Positions 33,721 through 40,396 of a DNA stretch of 40,396 bases are shown in pieces. The position numbers were made by a program, and so were the translations under genes. This DNA is from an uncultured Veillonellaceae bacterium (lineage in GTDB: Bacteria; Bacillota; Negativicutes; Selenomonadales; Selenomonadaceae), in NCBI GenBank assembly GCA_900316275.1, contig ONCF01000033.1:1-40396 (forward strand), read 5' to 3'. How positions within the stretch are numbered: the stretch's first letter is position 1; each line of letters begins with the position of its first letter. The notes below the pieces were generated by a model. It was given only the letters and a program-made list of their open reading frames with translations. It ran no database searches and was not told the DNA's origin.

Positions 33721-34521
33721 TTGACAGAGTTATTACGCGCGATGCATACCTGGATGAGCCAGTACATGCGCTCCTTTCATACGGAGGATGCCGTGGTCAT
33801 GCAGGGCATCCGCATCAAGGAGGAGCACACGGGCTATGTGACGCGCATCGCCGTCGAGCTGGCGCAGCACCTCGGGCTGAACGCGCATGACGTGCAACTG
33901 GCCGAGATTATGGGCCTGTTCCACGATGTGGGGCGGTTTCGCCAGTACAGCCTCTACCAGACGTTCAACGACGCGCAGTCGGAGGACCACGCGGACCTCG
34001 GGCTCAAGGTGCTCGCGGAGCTGCCGCTCATGCAGCAGCTGACGGCTGAGGACCGGGAGCTCGTGCGTTTCGCGATTGGCAACCACAACAAAAAGGAGAT
34101 TGCACCGACCGACGACAAGCGCGCGCTGCTCTTTGCGCGGCTGCTGCGCGACGCGGACAAGCTGGATATCTACCGCGTGCTCGCGCCCTATATCGCGCCG
34201 GAGCATGCGGACGAGGCACCGCAGTTCGTGCGGCAGACGGACGACCAGAGCATCAGCCCGCAGTTCGTGGCCGATTTCGCGGCGGGTCGTCAGGCCGACT
34301 ACCGCAAGCTGAAAACGCAGGGCGACCGCAAAATCGTGCGCCTCATGTGGGTCTACGACATCAACTTCAGCTGGACGCTGCAACGCATCGTCGAGCGCGG
34401 CTACATCGACCTCATTATCAAATATTTGCCGCAACAGGACGGCGTAGCGGCGGGCATCGCGCGCCTGCAGGACTATGTGCAGCAGAAATGCGCGACGTCA
34501 GATACCATAGATACATATTGA
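33721..34521 (+). CDS. HD-domain metal-dependent phosphohydrolase
   Basis: This 266-residue protein has the HD superfamily metal ligands: [17 protein letters not shown] (first His), [12 protein letters not shown] (HD pair) and [13 protein letters not shown] (last Asp). Such proteins hydrolyse phosphate esters, often of nucleotides; the substrate here is unknown. The frame stays open to 33598, but that part overlaps the promoter and the preceding terminator. I chose TTG 33721, about 9 bases behind AGAAGGA, which gives [19 protein letters not shown]. The protein ends 37 bases before glnS, so read-through is possible. Confidence 0.85.
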   Translation: MTELLRAMHTWMSQYMRSFHTEDAVVMQGIRIKEEHTGYVTRIAVELAQHLGLNAHDVQLAEIMGLFHDVGRFRQYSLYQTFNDAQSEDHADLGLKVLAELPLMQQLTAEDRELVRFAIGNHNKKEIAPTDDKRALLFARLLRDADKLDIYRVLAPYIAPEHADEAPQFVRQTDDQSISPQFVADFAAGRQADYRKLKTQGDRKIVRLMWVYDINFSWTLQRIVERGYIDLIIKYLPQQDGVAAGIARLQDYVQQKCATSDTIDTY

Positions 34522-34558
34522 AATTTTCCCAAGACAAGAGAAGGGTAGGCATAAGAAC

Positions 34559-36226
34559 ATGGCAGAGCAGTCATCGAATTTCATTCACAACGCAATCGAC
34601 GAGGACCTGAAGCAGGGTAAGTATACGGACGGCATTCACACGCGTTTCCCACCCGAGCCGAACGGCTACCTGCACGTGGGTCATGCGAAGTCCATCTGCC
34701 TGAATTTTGGCACGGCGGAGAAATACCACGGCCTGTGCAATCTGCGTCTCGATGATACGAACCCCACGAAGGAGGACACGGAGTATGTGGACTCCATCCA
34801 GGAGGATATCAAGTGGCTGGGCTTTAGCTGGGGCGACCGCAAATTCTATGCTTCGGACTATTTCGACCAGCTGTTTGACTTCGCGGTGAAGCTTATCGAG
34901 AAAGGCCTCGCCTATGTCGACGATCTCTCGGCCGAGGAGATTAAGGCCTACCGCGGCACGCTGACCGAGGCGGGCAAGGAAAGCCCGTACCGTAACCGCA
35001 GCGTGGCGGAGAACCTCGCCCTGTTCCAGCGCATGAAGGCGGGCGAGTTCGCGGATGGCGAGAAGGTGCTGCGCGCGAAAATCGATATGGCGTCGCCGAA
35101 TATCGTCATGCGCGACCCGGTCATCTACCGCATCGCGCATGTGGCGCATCACCGCACGGGCGACAAATGGTGCATCTACCCGATGTACGATTTCGCGCAC
35201 CCGCTCTCCGATGCCATCGAGGGCATCACGCACTCCATCTGCACGCTGGAGTTTGAGATTCACCGCCCGTTCTACGACTGGCTGCTCGACTCGCTGGATT
35301 TCGACCCGAACACGCGGCCGCGCCAGATTGAGTTCGCGCGCCTGAACCTCACGAACACGGTCACGAGCAAGCGCAAGCTGCGTCAGCTCGTGGAGGAGCA
35401 CTATGTGAGCGGCTGGGATGACCCGCGCATGCCGACCATCTGCGGCCTGCGCCGCCGCGGCTACACGCCGGCGGCCATCCGCAATTTCTGCGAGGAAATC
35501 GGCGTCGCGAAGGCGGACAGCCTCGTCGATGTGGCCATGCTCGAGCACTGCGTGCGTGAGGACCTCAACGAGCACGCGAATCGCGTCATGGCTGTGCTGC
35601 ATCCGCTGAAAGTCGTCATCACGAACTATCCTGAGGACAAGCAGGAGTGGCTGCTCGCGGACAACAACCCCATGCACGGTGGCACGCGCTTCGTGCCGTT
35701 CAGCCGCGAAATCTGGATTGACCGCGACGACTTCCTAGAGGACGCGCCGAAGAAGTTCTTCCGCCTGAAACCAGGTGGGGAGGTGCGCCTGAAGCACGCT
35801 TATATCATCAAATGCGACGAGGTCATCAAGGACGCGGCGGGCAACATCACGGAGCTGCACTGCACGGCCGACCCCGACTCCAAGACGGGCGGCCCGACGG
35901 CGAACCGCAAAATCAAGGGCACCATCCAGTGGGTGGCCGCGCCGACGGCACTGGACGCCGAGGTGCGTCTCTACGACTGCCTGTGTGAGACCGACGAGAA
36001 CGGCAACGTGCCGAGTGACTTCATCGCGGCGCTGAACAAAAACTCGCTCGAGGTCATCAAGGATGCGAAAATCGAGCCGTCCGTGCATCTGACGGCCGCG
36101 GGCACGCATTATCAGTTCCTGCGCATCGGCTATTTCGTCGTCGACCCCGATACGACGCCGGAGCATCTCGTGTTCAACCGCGTCGTGGGGCTGCGCGACA
36201 CCTGGGCCAAGGTGCAGAATAAATAA
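34559..36226 (+). CDS. glnS: Glutaminyl-tRNA synthetase
   Basis: GlnS charges tRNA-Gln with glutamine. The 555-residue class I synthetase has the HIGH motif as HVGH at residues 39-42 within [15 protein letters not shown] and the KMSKS-type motif as VTSKRKL at about residues 268-274. [18 protein letters not shown] and the C-terminal two beta-barrel anticodon domains are also present. Many Firmicutes lack GlnS and use GatCAB instead, so its presence is a lineage marker. ATG 34559 has only a weak ribosome-binding site. The small unknown gene follows 17 bases later and is probably co-transcribed. Confidence 0.95.
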   Translation: MAEQSSNFIHNAIDEDLKQGKYTDGIHTRFPPEPNGYLHVGHAKSICLNFGTAEKYHGLCNLRLDDTNPTKEDTEYVDSIQEDIKWLGFSWGDRKFYASDYFDQLFDFAVKLIEKGLAYVDDLSAEEIKAYRGTLTEAGKESPYRNRSVAENLALFQRMKAGEFADGEKVLRAKIDMASPNIVMRDPVIYRIAHVAHHRTGDKWCIYPMYDFAHPLSDAIEGITHSICTLEFEIHRPFYDWLLDSLDFDPNTRPRQIEFARLNLTNTVTSKRKLRQLVEEHYVSGWDDPRMPTICGLRRRGYTPAAIRNFCEEIGVAKADSLVDVAMLEHCVREDLNEHANRVMAVLHPLKVVITNYPEDKQEWLLADNNPMHGGTRFVPFSREIWIDRDDFLEDAPKKFFRLKPGGEVRLKHAYIIKCDEVIKDAAGNITELHCTADPDSKTGGPTANRKIKGTIQWVAAPTALDAEVRLYDCLCETDENGNVPSDFIAALNKNSLEVIKDAKIEPSVHLTAAGTHYQFLRIGYFVVDPDTTPEHLVFNRVVGLRDTWAKVQNK

Positions 36227-36243
36227 CAGGGAGGCTGCATTTT

Positions 36244-36549
36244 ATGTCAAAAATCCCCAAGAACCTCAGCGATAAAGACATGCTGAAAAACTGGGTGGAG
36301 GAGACGAGCGTCGAGAACACGTTCCTCGCGGCCGAGCAGAAGGCCAAACAGGCCGCGAAAGGCCAGGCGGAGTTCGAGCCGCCGGCGGCGTTCCGTCAGG
36401 CTGGTTTCCATCCGGCGCTCATGCAGGAGCTCGGGCGGCAGTTGCTTCAGCTGCGCCTGCAGCTCGCGCAGAAGGGCGCGTCGCATTTTACCTATAAAAT
36501 CAAACGCGAGGGCGAAAATATCGTCATCGCGCCGCAGTACCAGCTGTAA
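36244..36549 (+). CDS. Small hypothetical protein downstream of glnS
   Basis: I do not recognise this 101-residue protein. It is soluble and mostly helical by composition, with an Ala/Lys/Glu-rich first half (VENTFLAAEQKAKQAAKGQ), then FEPPAAFRQAGFHPALMQEL and the helix LGRQLLQLRLQLAQKG. A short C-terminal strand-like part (SHFTYKIKREGENIVIAPQY) ends it. ATG 36244 is preceded by GGGAGG, supporting real translation. It lies 17 bases after glnS in the same direction. A role with tRNA charging is only a guess from context. Confidence 0.75.
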   Translation: MSKIPKNLSDKDMLKNWVEETSVENTFLAAEQKAKQAAKGQAEFEPPAAFRQAGFHPALMQELGRQLLQLRLQLAQKGASHFTYKIKREGENIVIAPQYQL

Positions 36550-36641
36550 GCTCACCATAGTCAAATAAAAGCAGCCGCCCTACGACTGGTGGGGCCGCCG
36601 CAGGAAAACGCCCCAGCGCGGGCGGGAGAGAAGGGGTCTAT

Positions 36642-37925
36642 GTGCTAAGCAGTACCACCGTGGCCGTCGTCATTTTCGTGGCGGCCTACGCCTTGATTAT
36701 TTCCGAGAAAGTACACCGCACGATTGTGGGTATCGTGGGCGCCATGCTCATGATTTTCTTTGGCATTCTCGACCAACAGACGGCCATCACCCACATCGAT
36801 TTCAACACGCTGGGCCTGCTCATCGGCATGATGGTCATCGTGAATATCACGAGCGAGACGGGCCTGTTCAACTTCCTCGCCATCTGGGCGGCGAAAAAGG
36901 TCAAGGCACGGCCCATCGAGCTGCTCGTGGCACTCTCGGCGCTCACGATGGTCTGCTCAGCGCTGCTCGACAACGTGACGACGGTGCTGCTCACCGTGCC
37001 CATTACGTTCAGCATTACGGCGCAGCTGAAAGTCGACGTTAAACCGTATTTATTCTCGCAGATTTTGTCGTCGAACATCGGCGGCACGGCCACGCTCATC
37101 GGCGACCCGCCGAACATCATGATTGGCAGTGCCGTAGGTCTGAACTTTATGGATTTTGTTTGGAACCTCACGGGCATCGCTGTGCTCATCTTCATCGTGA
37201 CGGAGCTCGTACTCATCGCGATTTACGGCAAACGGCTCAAGACGTCGCCGGATTTGCAGGCGCAGGTCATGCGGCTGAACGCCAAGAGCCAGATTGCCAA
37301 TCCGACGTTGCTCAAAAAATGCCTCGTGGTGATTTTCTTCACCATCAGCCTGTTCGTGCTGCACGATACGCTCGGCCTGCAGACGGCCACGGCCGCGCTG
37401 CTCGGTGCCGGTATCCTGCTGCTCATCACCTACACACGCGATGAGAGCATGATTGCGAAGGTGCTCTCCAAGGTGGAGTGGACGGCCATCTTCTTCTTCG
37501 CGGGCCTGTTCGTGCTCGTCGGCGCGCTCGTGGAGACGGGCGTTATCAAGGAACTCGCAGCGGCGGCCATCGCGCTTACGCACGGCAGCACGGAGGCCAC
37601 GGCGTTCCTCATCCTCTGGATGAGCGCCGTCGCCTCGGCCTTCATCGACAACATCCCGTTCGTGGCCACGCTCATCCCGCTCATTCAGGACATGGGCGCC
37701 ATGGGTATGAGCAACCTCGACCCGCTCTGGTGGTCGCTCTCACTCGGTGCCTGCCTCGGCGGCAACGGCACGCTCATCGGCGCGAGCGCCAACGTCGTCG
37801 TGGCCTCCATGGCGGCCCAGCGCGGCAAGCAGATTTCCTTCATCGGTTTCATGAAAGTCGCGTTCCCGCTCATGCTCATGAGCATCGCGATTTCGACCGT
37901 CTACGTCTGGTTGCGTTATCTCTGA
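36642..37925 (+). CDS. IT-superfamily permease (ArsB/NhaD/SLC13-type)
   Basis: This 427-residue integral membrane protein has about 11-12 hydrophobic helices arranged as two similar halves. Each half has the conserved re-entrant motifs: LLDNVTTVLLTVPI then GGTATLIGDPPNIMIGS in the first, and AFIDNIPFVATLIPLI then LGGNGTLIGASANVV in the second. These mark the ion-transporter superfamily that includes ArsB, NhaD and dicarboxylate carriers. The transported ion cannot be decided; no arsR or citrate genes adjoin. The start is GTG 36642 behind AGAAGGGG. An ATG two bases upstream is in another frame and stops at once. A palindromic terminator follows. Confidence 0.88.
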   Translation: MLSSTTVAVVIFVAAYALIISEKVHRTIVGIVGAMLMIFFGILDQQTAITHIDFNTLGLLIGMMVIVNITSETGLFNFLAIWAAKKVKARPIELLVALSALTMVCSALLDNVTTVLLTVPITFSITAQLKVDVKPYLFSQILSSNIGGTATLIGDPPNIMIGSAVGLNFMDFVWNLTGIAVLIFIVTELVLIAIYGKRLKTSPDLQAQVMRLNAKSQIANPTLLKKCLVVIFFTISLFVLHDTLGLQTATAALLGAGILLLITYTRDESMIAKVLSKVEWTAIFFFAGLFVLVGALVETGVIKELAAAAIALTHGSTEATAFLILWMSAVASAFIDNIPFVATLIPLIQDMGAMGMSNLDPLWWSLSLGACLGGNGTLIGASANVVVASMAAQRGKQISFIGFMKVAFPLMLMSIAISTVYVWLRYL

Positions 37926-37968
37926 TAGACTGTAGATAACTTTAACTGCATAGAGTTAACCACAAAGA

Positions 37969-37996
37969 GGCCCGCTATCGCTGTGGATAGCGGGCC
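37969..37996 (+). terminator. Terminator hairpin after the permease gene
   Basis: GGCCCGCTATC and GATAGCGGGCC form a perfect 11-bp stem around a 6-base loop. The following GTTTCTG is only moderately T-rich. Confidence 0.7.
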
Positions 37997-38061
37997 GTTT
38001 CTGTGCATAACCATACGTAAGAGCATTTATCATGGTGCTTTGTGATGATGAAAATGGTAGG

Positions 38062-38334
38062 TTATTCTTTGCGATAAATTTCGCTGCGGTGTCCGACCGT
38101 CAGAGCGAGGATGACAAGTTCTTCGTCTTCAATCTCACAGATGAGGCGATAATCGCCGATGCGGTAACGCCACAGACCTGCGAGGTTTGCCGTCAGGCCT
38201 TTTCCCGTCGCACGTGGATCTTCACAGCCAATCAGGTGTTTTTCCATCCAGGTCTTCAGGATTCGCTGTGTGTAGCGGTCGAGTTTCTTGAACTCCTTGC
38301 GGAAGCGTATGGTTGTCTCTATGCGGTAACTCAT
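38062..38334 (-). CDS. RelE/ParE-family toxin
   Basis: This 90-residue basic protein fits the RelE branch of ribosome-dependent mRNA interferases. Typical parts are TTIRFRKEFKKLDRYTQR, GLTANLAGLWRYRIGDYRLI and the C-terminal GHRSEIYRK, where Arg and Tyr residues contribute to catalysis in RelE proteins. Its ATG overlaps the antitoxin stop by 4 bases (ATGA), so translation is coupled, the usual design of such pairs. It converges on the permease gene, with the permease terminator between. The target and cut preference cannot be told from sequence. Confidence 0.9.
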   Translation of the reverse strand: MSYRIETTIRFRKEFKKLDRYTQRILKTWMEKHLIGCEDPRATGKGLTANLAGLWRYRIGDYRLICEIEDEELVILALTVGHRSEIYRKE

Positions 38335-38552
38335 AAATCCAGCTCCTGCCAGAGCTTTTCAATGGGCTCGCTCTTTTTGCCGCTCTTTACGTAGTCAGCG
38401 TGGGCTTCCTCTGCTACGCGGATATCGTATTCGTCTTCAATTTTTTCAAATAATGCCCGTTTGAACGCCTCGCCCAGGGACATGGCGTGTAATTTGGCGT
38501 AGCTGTCAGCCAGCATACGCTCATCTTCATTCAACCGAATCGAGAATCCCAT
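38331..38552 (-). CDS. RelB-type antitoxin (ribbon-helix-helix, DUF6290-like)
   Basis: This 73-residue antitoxin neutralises the toxin encoded behind it and, by family, binds the operon promoter. The N-terminus GFSIRLNEDERMLADSYAKLHAMSLGEAFKRAL fits a ribbon-helix-helix fold. The acidic C-terminus (EKIEDEYDIRVAEEAHADY, then SEPIEKLWQELDL) would wrap the toxin. The frame is open to 38606, but ATG 38552 is preceded by GAGGGGAGTGA and gives the family start. The ribosome-binding site lies within a 23-bp-arm palindrome described separately. Confidence 0.9.
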   Translation of the reverse strand: MGFSIRLNEDERMLADSYAKLHAMSLGEAFKRALFEKIEDEYDIRVAEEAHADYVKSGKKSEPIEKLWQELDL

Positions 38553-38553
38553 A

Positions 38554-38602
38554 AAAATCACTCCCCTCTGTAGTACATTGTACCACAGAGAGGAGTGATT
38601 TT
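38554..38602. promoter_or_regulatory. Long palindrome over the antitoxin leader
   Basis: Two 23-base arms (38554-38576 and 38580-38602) are inverted copies with mismatches only at 38565/38591 and 38572/38584, separated by ATT. The core is CTCTGTAGTAC-ATT-GTACCACAGAG. On the minus strand the arm contains the antitoxin ribosome-binding site, and the hairpin ends two bases before its ATG. It may be the operator for the antitoxin complex, a ribosome-blocking mRNA hairpin, or both. Confidence 0.75.
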
Positions 38603-38889
38603 CCAACTTCTTTCGGGTGAGAGCATTTGATGATTTTGTGTGATTTTTATTTTACGGTAAATTTTTCTTACTCGGTTCGTGTGGTTTACGTAGGTCGGTA
38701 ATTATGGTATTCTTTAAAACAATACAGGTAGGATTTTTTTGTTTTATGCAGAATTTTATAAATGGATTAGCGTGGCTAGCATATCTTTTGGCCTAAATAG
38801 ATTGCTTTGTCCATATGGAAAGTATGCGAGTCTTGTTTATGCCAGCAGAGGGAGCTTTTGGCTGGCGTTGGAGAGGTAGTTTTATCATA
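38603..38889. other. AT-rich spacer between toxin-antitoxin and hsdM
   Basis: The 287 bases are strongly AT-rich compared with the flanking genes. They contain T runs (for example ATTTTTCTTACTC) but no open frame I can support apart from a 25-codon in-frame extension of hsdM. They should hold the divergent promoters for the antitoxin and for hsdM, but no box pair is clear enough to place. Confidence 0.5.
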
Positions 38890-40396
38890 ATGGCCAGGAA
38901 GAAAACAACAGAAAAATTGAATTTGGACGCGGTGTTGTTCAAATGTCGCGATATCTTGCGCAAGGCGAGCAATTCGGGGTCGTTCTTTGAGAAACGCGAT
39001 TTGATGCTGACGCTGGTCTTCCTGCGCTTTATCGGGGAGAAGTTCGCGGATGGTGTGGAGCATCTGGCGGCACAGCTCCGGGAGAAAGGGCTGGACCCTG
39101 AGGCACCGGAGATTCATGCGGCATTTTTCGATGACCCTTCGTTTACCGATGGCACGTATAATCTGCAAAAGGAAGCACGCTGGTCAACCATCATCAACAC
39201 GCCAGCGCCAAAGCTGAACGCGGCACTGGACGCGGCCTTGCACAGCATCGCCACGACGGATGCGCGGCTCAGAGGCTGTTTCAATGAAGGCACGTTTACT
39301 TCGCGGGGGCTGGGTGCGAGCGATATCAAGCAGCTGGTCGATGAGGTCAATAAAATCAGTCACAAGAAATTCGGCGAGGAGAAAGACCTTATCGGGCGCG
39401 TCTACGAATATTTCCTCAAGGAGTTCGCCGTCAACGCCACGAAGGAGGAGGGCGAGTTCTATACGCCGCATGATGCGGTGCAGCTGATTGCGGCGATGAT
39501 TGAGCCGTTCGATGGGACACTCTATGATCCGTGCTGCGGCTCGGGCGGCATGTTTATCCAGAGTGCCGACCTCGTCAAGGCGCGCAAAGGCGACATCAGC
39601 CGTATCAACGTATACGGGCAGGAAAAGGAAGCGGCGACCCTGCGTCTGGCCAAGATGAACCTCGCGTTGCGCGGCATCAGTAACAATCTGGGTGAGATGA
39701 GCATTTCCACGTTCAAAAACGATTTGCATAAGGGGCTGTATTTCGACTATATCATGGCGAATCCGCCGTTCAATCTCAAGAACTGGTGGGAGGATGGGCT
39801 CGCCAATGATGCCCGTTGGGTGGACTATGGCGTGCCGCCGCAGAGCAACGCGAACTATGCCTGGGTGCTGCACATCCTGTCCCATCTGAAGCCTTTGACC
39901 GGTGTGGCAGGCTTCCTGCTTTCGAATGGTGCGCTCAACGACAGCGATGCGCTCGCCATCCGGCAGAAATTGCTGGAGCATGACAAGGTGGAGGCCATCG
40001 TCATCCTGCCGCGCGAGCTCTTTATCACGACGGATATCAGCGTGACGCTCTGGATCCTGAACCAGAATAAACGCGGCGGCGCCTACCATGACCGGCAGCT
40101 GCGCGATCGTCAGGGTGAGGTACTGTTCCTCGACCTGCGTACGTGGCGGGAGCACGCGGTCAAGGGTGAGCAAAAGAAAAAGGTCATGCTCGACAGCGAG
40201 CAAATCGCGCGGGCAGCCGCCATCTATCACCGCTGGCAGGAGGTGGGCACGGACGGCAGCCACTACGCGGAGCCCGAGCTCTACCGCAGCGTGAGCTTGG
40301 CGGCGATCAAGGCCCACGACTGGAGCCTCATCCCCTCGCAATATATCGAGTTCGTCGATCACGACCTGGAGATGGACTACGCCGCGGAAATGCAGC
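38890..40396 (+). CDS. hsdM: Type I restriction-modification methyltransferase subunit HsdM, 3' truncated by window end
   Basis: The open frame runs from ATG 38890 to the window end with no stop (502 codons). It encodes the N6-adenine methyltransferase subunit of a type I restriction-modification system. The N-terminal helical domain begins MARKKTTEKLNLDAVLFKC. The SAM-binding motif I is DPCCGSGGMFIQ after EEGEFYTPHDAVQLI, and the catalytic motif IV is NPPF in YIMANPPFNLKNWW. The N-terminal and catalytic domains are complete in what can be seen. A start 25 codons upstream is in frame, but ATG 38890 lies behind AGAGGTAG. The hsdS and hsdR genes are expected beyond the edge. Confidence 0.95.
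   Translation, partial: MARKKTTEKLNLDAVLFKCRDILRKASNSGSFFEKRDLMLTLVFLRFIGEKFADGVEHLAAQLREKGLDPEAPEIHAAFFDDPSFTDGTYNLQKEARWSTIINTPAPKLNAALDAALHSIATTDARLRGCFNEGTFTSRGLGASDIKQLVDEVNKISHKKFGEEKDLIGRVYEYFLKEFAVNATKEEGEFYTPHDAVQLIAAMIEPFDGTLYDPCCGSGGMFIQSADLVKARKGDISRINVYGQEKEAATLRLAKMNLALRGISNNLGEMSISTFKNDLHKGLYFDYIMANPPFNLKNWWEDGLANDARWVDYGVPPQSNANYAWVLHILSHLKPLTGVAGFLLSNGALNDSDALAIRQKLLEHDKVEAIVILPRELFITTDISVTLWILNQNKRGGAYHDRQLRDRQGEVLFLDLRTWREHAVKGEQKKKVMLDSEQIARAAAIYHRWQEVGTDGSHYAEPELYRSVSLAAIKAHDWSLIPSQYIEFVDHDLEMDYAAEMQ

Noticed and set aside
38032-38394. 120-codon plus-strand frame over the toxin gene
   Set aside because: It runs antisense to the RelE-type toxin, which has the family pattern and the ATGA overlap with its antitoxin.
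38815-38889. 25-codon in-frame extension of hsdM
   Set aside because: The residues look unlike an HsdM start, and the AGAGGTAG site sits before ATG 38890.
1-40396. tRNA or rRNA genes, CRISPR arrays, transposases
   Set aside because: No regularly spaced direct repeats, no tRNA-like GTTC loop with acceptor stem, and no transposase motifs were seen on reading both strands; a tRNAscan and CRISPR search would settle this.

Overview
This window reads as chromosome from a member of the Negativicutes, most likely a Selenomonadaceae relative such as Mitsuokella or Selenomonas. That placement is inferred from the genes, not from a database search. The order rpsT, lepA, hemW, hrcA-grpE-dnaK-dnaJ, prmA, rsmE, mtaB, rpsU, yqeY, nfeD, floA is the classical Firmicutes order, and a perfect CIRCE element sits before hrcA. 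A Gram-negative-type outer-membrane porin with an N-terminal SLH domain (OmpM type) is also present, a combination typical of diderm Firmicutes. The DNA is GC-rich with many GTG and TTG starts. No gpr or spoIIP lies between rpsT and lepA, which fits a non-sporulating lineage.

Region 1 (1-15619) holds translation and protein quality control. It starts with the end of a GGGtGRT-type protein, then rpsT on the minus strand and divergent lepA-hemW. The CIRCE-controlled hrcA-grpE-dnaK-dnaJ cluster follows, then a DNA glycosylase and an ATPase-nuclease that interrupt the ancestral order. prmA-rsmE-mtaB, a HIT protein, rpsU and yqeY complete the region. Region 2 (15788-19926) carries a methyl-accepting chemotaxis protein and the membrane-organising set nfeD, floA and a small membrane-anchored protein.

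Region 3 (20040-25134) holds a long-chain prenyl diphosphate synthase, two tatA genes, tatC, a UbiD-type decarboxylase and a UbiA-type prenyltransferase. Together these suggest quinone synthesis and Tat export of folded redox enzymes. Region 4 (25158-31403) is one-carbon and redox metabolism: folD and fhs, each behind a leader with strong predicted RNA structure, a MetF-like protein and an NfnAB-like flavoprotein pair. Between fhs and the metF-like gene lies a long fold-back palindrome of about 194 bases.

Region 5 (31403-37925) has a DEDDh exonuclease, the SLH porin with a structured leader, an HD hydrolase, glnS, a small unknown protein and an IT-superfamily permease. Region 6 (37969-40396) is accessory: a RelBE-type toxin-antitoxin pair on the minus strand whose leader is a 23-bp-arm palindrome, an AT-rich spacer, and the first 1.5 kb of a type I restriction-modification methylase gene (hsdM) that runs off the window.

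No rRNA, tRNA, CRISPR array, IS transposase or replication origin was seen. The least explained elements are the folD and fhs leaders, the fold-back palindrome and the toxin-antitoxin leader hairpin.
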